Origin: Spirochaetota bacterium
GTDB lineage: Bacteria; Spirochaetota; Spirochaetia; SZUA-6
Assembly: GCA_003641675.1 (NCBI GenBank)
Contig: QNBI01000011.1
Span: forward strand, 1 to 15,049
Direction of reading: 5' to 3'
Length of the DNA: 15,049 nt
Position numbers and translations under genes: made by a program. Below, piece after piece: positions 5,893 to 11,062 of this stretch. The notes under the pieces are model-generated. The model had not been told where the DNA came from and made no database searches. It worked only from the letters and a program-made list of their open reading frames with translations. Positions within the stretch are counted from its first letter, which is position 1; each line of letters begins with the position of its first letter.

Positions 5893-8671
5893 AGGTCAGG
5901 CTGCTCTGTTCATTTTTTACTTTTATCGTTATCATTTTAGAAATTCCGGACTCTTCCATTGTAATTCCATAGAGGGTTTCTGCGCCCGAGACTGTTCTTT
6001 TATTATGCGTAATTACTATAAACTGGGTCTGCTGTGAAAACTCCTTTAAAACAGAAATAAACTGAACCACATTTCCTTCATCCATTGCCGCATCTATTTC
6101 ATCTAAAATGCAAAACGGAGAGGGTTTAACCATATATGTTGCAAACATAAGAGCAACTGCTGTTAAAGAGCGCTCCCCCCCTGATAAAAGTGCAAGGCTT
6201 TCCAGCTTTTTGCCCGGAGGTTGCGCATATATTTCTATACCGGATTCAAGCGGTTTATCCGGATTGGTAAGAGCTAATTCCGCCCTGCCACCGCCAAAAA
6301 GTCTCCTGAACATTAAATGAAAATTCCTCTTAATATTCTCGTATGTGGAAATAAACAGCTCTGTGGATTCTTTTTTTATCTCTTCTGTAATTTTATTCAG
6401 GTCATTCCTGGCTTTTTCGAGGTCTTCTATCTGATTATTTAAAAAGTCGTATCGTTCCTTTGCTTCACCGTACTCCTCTAATGCCATGAGATTAACCTGC
6501 CCGAGTGCTGAAATATCTTTTCTGAGCTGCACTATATTCCGGCGCAGTTCACCTGATGTTTCATTTATGGAAAACATATCATTTTCATATTCCGTTAAGT
6601 CCCTTGAGTATCTCTCTCTGTAATTTTCATAAACATTTTTAATTTCTGTCTCGAGTTTTGCATATTCAAGTTTAATATTTTCCAGCATTAACTGTATCTT
6701 ATTAAGTTCCCCCATATTTTTCTTTAATTCTTTTTCATTTATGGCTAATTTTTCCGTATTTTCTTTTATTGTTTTTTCTATCTTGCTTAATTCTCTGCGG
6801 TATTCTTTTTCTTTTTTTTCATAATCCATTTTTCTGTTTTTTAATTTTACTATCTGTTCATTAAAAGATTTTATTTTTAATTCTATATCTTTTATTTCAA
6901 TCTCATGCTCCGAAGCCATTCTTCTGTATTCTGTTATCTCTCCTCCGAGTCTTTCATATTCTTTAGAGAGGGAATCGATTTCAGAGAGAATCTTAGCTCT
7001 GTTTATCCTTAAATCTTCTAGTGTTTTCGTAAATTCCTTTACTTTTTCTGTTAATGAATTATTTTCTTTTTTTAGTTCGGATATCACATCGCGGTTTTCT
7101 GAAATATGGCGGGCCGAAATATTTATTTCACTATCTATGTTTCTTTTTTGAGTAATAATCCCATCCGTAGATAAGAAATCATCCAGGAATGATAAATTAT
7201 ACTTTTTATACTGACTAAAAAGTTCTAAAAGTTTATTGAGCTTTTCACTACCTTCAGTAATAGAATTAATTATAGAATTAAAGGTGGATTTGTCTTTAAC
7301 ATAATAAATATCTTTTAGCTTTAATTGATAATTTTTAAGCAGTTTGTTTAAATTTTCGATAGAATCCTCTATTTCTGTCTCTAATTTTGTCTTTTTTACC
7401 GACGAATATTCTGTTTCTTTAAGTTTTTTATCCAGCTGTGATACAATCGAGTCTGTTATGGATCTTAAAGTTTCCCGGAGTCTATCCAGCGTTATTTCAA
7501 GCTCGGCAATTTTCTTTTCGTTGTCTAAAATAGAGCGGTTGTTTTCCTTAATTTTTGCTTCATAGTTCGCTATTCTAAAGCTGAAATCTTCTATATTGGA
7601 TTCTGTCTGAGTTTCTCTTTCCTTTAATTCATTCTTATGAATATCAATTTCCTTACGGTGCTCTTTAATGCGTTTTATTTTATCCTCTAAATAATTTTTT
7701 CTGGAAATAAGGTTGGATTTTTTTAAATTCTGCTCTTCTATCCTGTCATTAAAGACCTTTAATTCACTGTCAGCACTGTTTTTTTCGACATCAACCCGGT
7801 AGAGCATTTTTTGCACCTCTACAAGACGGGATTCCATATTGTTTACATCATCTATGCCGTTTTCCATTTTTAGATTTATTTTATCAATTTTCTTTTTAAG
7901 AATAGTCTGTTTATCCCCAATTCTTTTTTCTCTTTTCTCTATTCCGTTTCTTCTGTCCAGAAGGTCCTTTAATTTAAGAAGTTCATACTTCGTCGCCAGC
8001 TTAAACGCCATATCCTGATATTCGCGGTATTTTAAAGTTTTATCAGCTTGTTTCTTAAGATTTTCATAATTTTTACGTACTTCGCCTATAATGGCCTGAA
8101 GATTTTTCATGTTATTTTCTGTATCTGCAAGTTTTTTTTCGGCTTCTAACCCGCGAATCCTATACCGTGTAATCCCGGAAGCTTCCTCAAAAACGAAACG
8201 CCTGTCCTCCGGTTTTACAGAGAGAATCTGGTCTATCCTGCCCTGTTCCATAATAGAATATGCGCTCTTCCCTACTCCGGTATCAAAAAAAAGCTCGCGA
8301 ATTTCTTTTAATCTGACGGGATTTTCATTAATAAAGTATTGACTCTCCCCGGACCTGAAAAGTCTTCTCTTAATTGTTATTTCAGAAAAACCAGCCGGCA
8401 AAAGTTCTTGTTCATTGGAAATTGTAAGTTTAACTTCTGCAACATTGAGCGGTTTCCGGGTTTCTGTACCGTTAAAAATAACATCTTCCATCTTATCCGC
8501 ACGCAGACTTTTGGAAGCCTGTTCGCCCAGGACCCATTTAAGGGCATCTACAATATTACTCTTGCCGCATCCGTTAGGCCCCAGTAGGGCTGCTAGCCCC
8601 TTAGTGAATTCTATACGCGTTCTGTCTGCAAATGATTTAAATCCGAAAAGTTCTATACTTTTTAAAAACAC
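5885..8671 (-). CDS. smc: Chromosome segregation ATPase SMC (short form, atypical centre)
   Basis: SMC is the ATPase core of the SMC-ScpAB condensin that organises and separates chromosomes. Head motifs are all present in the 928-residue product: MFLKSIELFGFKSFADRT N-terminus, Walker A GPNGCGKSN (31-39), IMEQGRIDQIL (140-150), EEASGITRYR (162-171), LFGGGRAEL (791-799), signature LSGGERSLTAVAL (829-841) and Walker B FCILDEIDAAMDE (853-865). Between them are two long coiled coils (about 170-450 and 520-780). The protein is about 220-260 residues shorter than B. subtilis or E. coli-type SMC relatives, and the middle (450-520) lacks the usual globular hinge with glycine-rich conserved motifs. Start is GTG 8671: GGGAG (8677-8681) lies 5 nt upstream and the usual M(Y/F)LK N-terminus begins there; an upstream GTG at 8722 lies before the predicted transcription start. 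scpA/scpB are not in the window. Confidence 0.95.
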   Translation of the reverse strand: MFLKSIELFGFKSFADRTRIEFTKGLAALLGPNGCGKSNIVDALKWVLGEQASKSLRADKMEDVIFNGTETRKPLNVAEVKLTISNEQELLPAGFSEITIKRRLFRSGESQYFINENPVRLKEIRELFFDTGVGKSAYSIMEQGRIDQILSVKPEDRRFVFEEASGITRYRIRGLEAEKKLADTENNMKNLQAIIGEVRKNYENLKKQADKTLKYREYQDMAFKLATKYELLKLKDLLDRRNGIEKREKRIGDKQTILKKKIDKINLKMENGIDDVNNMESRLVEVQKMLYRVDVEKNSADSELKVFNDRIEEQNLKKSNLISRKNYLEDKIKRIKEHRKEIDIHKNELKERETQTESNIEDFSFRIANYEAKIKENNRSILDNEKKIAELEITLDRLRETLRSITDSIVSQLDKKLKETEYSSVKKTKLETEIEDSIENLNKLLKNYQLKLKDIYYVKDKSTFNSIINSITEGSEKLNKLLELFSQYKKYNLSFLDDFLSTDGIITQKRNIDSEINISARHISENRDVISELKKENNSLTEKVKEFTKTLEDLRINRAKILSEIDSLSKEYERLGGEITEYRRMASEHEIEIKDIELKIKSFNEQIVKLKNRKMDYEKKEKEYRRELSKIEKTIKENTEKLAINEKELKKNMGELNKIQLMLENIKLEYAKLETEIKNVYENYRERYSRDLTEYENDMFSINETSGELRRNIVQLRKDISALGQVNLMALEEYGEAKERYDFLNNQIEDLEKARNDLNKITEEIKKESTELFISTYENIKRNFHLMFRRLFGGGRAELALTNPDKPLESGIEIYAQPPGKKLESLALLSGGERSLTAVALMFATYMVKPSPFCILDEIDAAMDEGNVVQFISVLKEFSQQTQFIVITHNKRTVSGAETLYGITMEESGISKMITIKVKNEQSSLTYA

Positions 8672-8676
8672 TCCCA

Positions 8677-8681
8677 CTCCC
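8677..8681 (-). promoter_or_regulatory. Shine-Dalgarno for the GTG start of smc
   Basis: GGGAG, 5 nt before GTG 8671. It supports this start over GTG 8722, as does the family N-terminus. Confidence 0.65.
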
Positions 8682-8699
8682 AGTTTTTTCTTTGCTATA

Positions 8700-8729
8700 A
8701 TTCTATCACTGTAAATATACACAGGTCAA
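8700..8729 (-). promoter_or_regulatory. Promoter of the smc operon (extended -10)
   Basis: Minus strand: -35 TTGACC (8729-8724), an 18-bp spacer, and -10 TAGAAT (8705-8700) preceded by TGA, giving the extended form TGnTAGAAT. Predicted start is near 8693, about 20 nt before GTG 8671. The AGTGATAGAAT core is identical to that of the promoter at 13074-13103. Confidence 0.75.
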
Positions 8730-8771
8730 GAATCTATTTGTAAATGTAAAACTTTAATTAAGTTATATTTT

Positions 8772-8780
8772 TGTTATAAT
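8772..8780 (+). promoter_or_regulatory. Extended -10 promoter of rnhB
   Basis: TGTTATAAT: a consensus TATAAT (8775-8780) with an extended TGn. No good -35 lies 16-18 bp upstream (ACTTTAA region), as is allowed for extended -10 promoters. The hexamer ends 7 nt before ATG 8788, so transcription should begin at or within a base or two of the start codon. Confidence 0.7.
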
Positions 8781-8787
8781 ACCCTCT

Positions 8788-9351
8788 ATGATCATGCAAA
8801 TTATTTGCGGTATAGACGAAGCAGGGCGCGGACCTCTTGCCGGTCCTGTTGTAGCGGCCGCTGTTATTTTACCAAAAGATTTTCCTCTGGAGATTCTCGA
8901 TGATTCAAAAAAACTATCACCACAAGAAAGAGCTGGTGTATCTTTCATAATAAGAAAAAACGCGTCTGCTGTGAGCACAGGCTGGGCATGGCCGGAAGAA
9001 ATTGACAGAATAAACATACACAGGGCAACCCTGCTCGCTATGTACAGAGCTTTAATATCACTCTCTATTAAGCCTGATATTATTAAAGTAGATGGTCTCT
9101 ATGTCCCCCTTACCCCCATTAAGGCAAAAGCCTATGTGAAAGGGGACACTTACATTCCCGAAATACAGGCAGCTTCTATAATAGCAAAGACAACGCGTGA
9201 TCTCTGGATGGTACGCTATTCACGAATTGAACCCCGTTACTTTTTCGAGAAAAATAAAGGTTATCCTACTTTAAAACATCGAATACAGATTAAACGGTAT
9301 GGAATATCTCCGATACACAGGAAGAGCTTTAGATTTAATGTTCCTCTATAA
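8788..9351 (+). CDS. rnhB: Ribonuclease HII
   Basis: RNase HII cuts RNA in RNA-DNA hybrids and starts removal of single ribonucleotides from DNA. The 187-residue protein has the complete active site: Asp10-Glu11 in GIDEAGRGPLAGPV (8-21), Asp102 in KVDG (100-103) and Asp120 in KGD, followed by IQAASIIAKTTRD (126-138). The C-terminal KGYPTLKHRIQIKRYGISPIHRKSF block is typical of bacterial RnhB. There is no Shine-Dalgarno; ATG 8788 is 7 nt after an extended -10 box, so a leaderless mRNA is predicted, and ATG 8794 two codons on is an alternative start. It is divergent from smc and overlaps bpuR by 17 bp at the 3' ends. I recall smc, rnhB and bpuR also being neighbours in Borrelia burgdorferi. Confidence 0.96.
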   Translation: MIMQIICGIDEAGRGPLAGPVVAAAVILPKDFPLEILDDSKKLSPQERAGVSFIIRKNASAVSTGWAWPEEIDRINIHRATLLAMYRALISLSIKPDIIKVDGLYVPLTPIKAKAYVKGDTYIPEIQAASIIAKTTRDLWMVRYSRIEPRYFFEKNKGYPTLKHRIQIKRYGISPIHRKSFRFNVPL

Positions 9352-9562
9352 ATTTAACGGCCTTGTTAAAATTATCTACAAAATTTCTTAAATCTTCTTT
9401 AAAGACTATCAAAGACCGCCTTTCGAATTCACTCTCGCCGTTTTTTTTGCTTTCTACGATATTTAAAAAAATATCACCATGCCTGTTTTCTTTAACATTA
9501 AAAAAATAAGTTCTACGTCCTGTTGACGCTTTAGATGAAAATATTTCTCCCCTTGAACCCAT
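9335..9562 (-). CDS. bpuR: PUR-domain DNA/RNA-binding protein (BpuR/DUF3276 family)
   Basis: This 75-residue protein matches the bacterial PUR-alpha-like family (DUF3276), including B. burgdorferi BpuR. The RGEIFSSKASTGRRTYFFNVK opening, ENRHGDIFLNIVESKK strand pair, and RRSLIVFKEDLRNFVDNF end form one PUR repeat; a PUR fold is built from a beta sheet plus one helix, and single-repeat proteins act as dimers. BpuR binds single- and double-stranded nucleic acid and is reported to act as a co-regulator of erp genes and to bind its own mRNA. ATG 9562 follows AAGGAAGG about 8 nt upstream. It has its own promoter and a leader of roughly 37 nt. The 3' end overlaps rnhB tail to tail. Family assignment is firm; targets here are unknown. 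Confidence 0.9.
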   Translation of the reverse strand: MGSRGEIFSSKASTGRRTYFFNVKENRHGDIFLNIVESKKNGESEFERRSLIVFKEDLRNFVDNFNKAVKFIEEH

Positions 9563-9605
9563 AACTTTAGCCTTCCTTATTAGTTCTTTAATACTTTCCG
9601 TTTAA

Positions 9606-9634
9606 ATTATACTTGATTATATAGATTTCTTCAA
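9606..9634 (-). promoter_or_regulatory. Promoter of bpuR
   Basis: Minus strand: -35 TTGAAG (9634-9629), a 17-bp spacer, and consensus -10 TATAAT (9611-9606). Predicted start near 9599 gives a leader of about 37 nt. It is back to back with the tRNA-Gly promoter; the two -35 boxes are separated by only 18 bp. Confidence 0.8.
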
Positions 9635-9652
9635 CAGCTCTTTAAATCTGTC

Positions 9653-9681
9653 TTGACAAATACAAGCCTATTTTGTTAGAT
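9653..9681 (+). promoter_or_regulatory. Promoter of tRNA-Gly
   Basis: Perfect -35 TTGACA (9653-9658), a 17-bp spacer, and -10 TTAGAT (9676-9681); shifting by one base gives TAGATT with an extended TGn. The predicted start near 9688 leaves a short 5' leader before the tRNA at 9696. Confidence 0.75.
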
Positions 9682-9695
9682 TCTTTTATCGAGAT

Positions 9696-9767
9696 GCGCC
9701 CGTCGTATAATGGTTATTACCCAAGCCTTCCAAGCTTGTGATGTCGGTTCGATTCCGATCGGGCGCT
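9696..9767 (+). tRNA. tRNA-Gly (anticodon UCC)
   Basis: The 72-nt sequence folds as a full cloverleaf. Acceptor stem GCGCCCG (9696-9702) pairs with CGGGCGC (9760-9766). The anticodon arm is CAAGC, loop CTTCCAA, GCTTG, giving anticodon UCC. The T arm is GTCGG, loop TTCGATT, CCGAT with one G-U pair. The discriminator base is U, as expected for bacterial tRNA-Gly, and the body resembles E. coli glyT. CCA is not encoded (TTTTT follows), so the CCA-adding enzyme must finish it. The T-rich stretch 9767-9778 after the acceptor stem may aid termination. It reads GGA and GGG codons. Confidence 0.97.
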
Positions 9768-9776
9768 TTTTCCTTT

Positions 9777-10517
9777 TTATGTTTTTATAAAATTATATAT
9801 ACGTACAGAACCGCATTGAAAGTAAGACACTTCCCAATTAGCATGTACAAGCGGAAAAAAAATAGCATCCAAGGCTTCTTCTCTAATCGGTCTGTTAATA
9901 TCCGAATTCTGCCTTTTTTCACCTGCTACAGGGATGCTAATTATTACGCTTCCTTTCCTTCTTACAAGATGTGAAACTTTCTCCACTATTCTTTCCGGTT
10001 CCCGAAAGGAATTCAGAGAAAACAGGGACATACAAACATCTATACTGTCGTTTTCGAGAGGAATATTTTCCGCATTAATGTTAAAAAAGGTAGCATTTAT
10101 ATCTTGTGAGATGATATTCCTTGCATATTTAAGCATTTCATGTGAGAAGTCCAAACCTAAGTAAGTTACAGATTTCGGAAGGAAAGAAACTGCAGGGAAA
10201 CCTGTACCACATCCAATGTCCAGAATAACTCTGTTATTCGTCTTATTTATCATTTTTTCGAGTGCTTCGGTGTAGCTTCGCCATTTGCACCCCATGCTTT
10301 CCACTATGGATACGATAGAATTATCATAAGCTTCTGCAAGATTATTAAAAAAGTTTTGACTGGACTTAAATTCTTCGGGCAGAGTAATTGAATTAAGAAA
10401 CAGTATGATATTTTTGTCTATTGTATATATTTCACCACAATCACTGCAGGTTAAAGTTTCCCCGTTACGCTCCAGCCTCGATAAACATTTGGGACATTGG
10501 GGAATGTATAGTTGCAT
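9777..10517 (-). CDS. Trm112-like zinc ribbon fused to SAM-dependent methyltransferase
   Basis: The 246-residue protein has two parts. Residues 6-45 form a zinc-ribbon with Cys8, Cys11, Cys24 and Cys27 (CPKC...CSDCGEIYTIDKNI), resembling Trm112p-family domains. Residues about 60-245 form a class I methyltransferase: motif I DIGCGTG (100-106), an acidic residue ending strand 2 (LGLDFS, Asp123), NAENIPLENDSID (148-160) and a methyltransferase-11-like strand 4/5 region. The substrate cannot be read from sequence; RlmA-type rRNA methyltransferases also carry an N-terminal zinc ribbon but this looks more like generic UbiE/Methyltransf_11 members. ATG 10517 has no Shine-Dalgarno and lies 7 nt after the -10 box, suggesting a leaderless mRNA. 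It ends 9 bp from the 3' end of the convergent tRNA-Gly. Confidence 0.85.
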   Translation of the reverse strand: MQLYIPQCPKCLSRLERNGETLTCSDCGEIYTIDKNIILFLNSITLPEEFKSSQNFFNNLAEAYDNSIVSIVESMGCKWRSYTEALEKMINKTNNRVILDIGCGTGFPAVSFLPKSVTYLGLDFSHEMLKYARNIISQDINATFFNINAENIPLENDSIDVCMSLFSLNSFREPERIVEKVSHLVRRKGSVIISIPVAGEKRQNSDINRPIREEALDAIFFPLVHANWEVSYFQCGSVRIYNFIKT

Positions 10518-10524
10518 AAATTAG

Positions 10525-10554
10525 ATAATATGCTATTATACTCCGCATTGTCAA
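10525..10554 (-). promoter_or_regulatory. Promoter of the methyltransferase gene
   Basis: Minus strand: perfect -35 TTGACA (10554-10549), an 18-bp spacer, and -10 TATTAT (10530-10525). The -10 ends 7 nt before ATG 10517, the same spacing as at rnhB, so a leaderless transcript is predicted. An alternative TATAAT (10540-10535) has no good -35 but would give a leader of only about 10 nt. Confidence 0.7.
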
Positions 10555-10574
10555 ATTATATTGCAGTATTAATT

Positions 10575-10580
10575 GAGGAA
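10575..10580 (+). promoter_or_regulatory. Shine-Dalgarno deciding the TTG start of the COG2426 gene
   Basis: GAGGAA, 6 nt before TTG 10587. The first in-frame ATG (10608) lies seven codons further on and has no such site. No convincing plus-strand promoter was found in the 69-bp gap shared with the divergent methyltransferase gene. Confidence 0.75.
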
Positions 10581-10586
10581 AGATAA

Positions 10587-11060
10587 TTGAACACCCATGT
10601 ATTGGTTATGACTGTTGTTTTTACATTTCTCCCGATATCTGAACTAAGGGGAGGAATACCCTATGCACTGGCTAATCATATGAACATTTTTCTAACATAT
10701 GGATTAACTGTTGCAGTAAATTCACTTGTTGCTCCTCTGCTATTTGTTTTTTTTAATACATTTCATAAATTACTGTATAAATTAGATTTCTATAAACGTT
10801 TTTTTGATGCTGTTGTGCGAAGATCCAGACAAAAGGTACATAAAAAGGTTGAAAAATACGGATACTGGGGGCTTGCGTTATTCGTAGCTGTTCCTCTTCC
10901 GGTTACTGGGGCTTATACAGGTACTATTGGTGCATGGATCCTTGGAATGGATGCAAAAAAGAGCTTTGCAGCTATTACGGTAGGAGTATTAATTTCCGGT
11001 TTGGTTGTATCAACAATTTCCTATTTCGGTATTAAAACTCTTCCATTTTTCCTGGGTTAA
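10587..11060 (+). CDS. Small membrane protein, COG2426 / 'small multidrug export' family
   Basis: This 157-residue integral membrane protein has about four hydrophobic segments (roughly 4-18, 30-57, 93-120 and 127-155). It carries the two family hallmarks: PISELRGGIPYA (16-27) and PLPVTGAYTGTIGAWILGM (103-121), re-entrant-loop-like motifs. Pfam calls this family Sm_multidrug_ex, but an export function has little direct support, so the name should be treated with caution. A charged cytoplasmic loop (about 60-92: YKRFFDAVVRRSRQKVHKKVEKYG) separates the halves. TTG 10587 is the start. The Rep-like helicase gene starts 2 bp after its stop, so the two share a transcript; no functional link is evident. 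Confidence 0.88.
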   Translation: MNTHVLVMTVVFTFLPISELRGGIPYALANHMNIFLTYGLTVAVNSLVAPLLFVFFNTFHKLLYKLDFYKRFFDAVVRRSRQKVHKKVEKYGYWGLALFVAVPLPVTGAYTGTIGAWILGMDAKKSFAAITVGVLISGLVVSTISYFGIKTLPFFLG

Positions 11061-11062
11061 TT

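Noticed and set aside
7112..7324. Zinc hook (Rad50-like) in the SMC centre
   Set aside because: No CxxC motif in the segment, and the head motifs are SMC-type rather than Rad50/SbcC-type.
8339..8714. Overlapping plus-strand frames opposite the N-terminal part of smc
   Set aside because: They are antisense to the conserved ATPase head, which explains the open frames.
8672..8722. Longer SMC from GTG 8722
   Set aside because: The predicted transcription start (about 8693) lies inside this extension, and the family N-terminus begins at GTG 8671.
8763..9017. 84-codon minus-strand frame opposite the start of rnhB
   Set aside because: It lies opposite conserved RnhB active-site codons and the rnhB promoter, with no family signature of its own.
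9767..9786. T-rich stretch after tRNA-Gly as an intrinsic terminator
   Set aside because: There is no separate hairpin before the T run; at most the tRNA's own stems assist, so it is not listed as a terminator.
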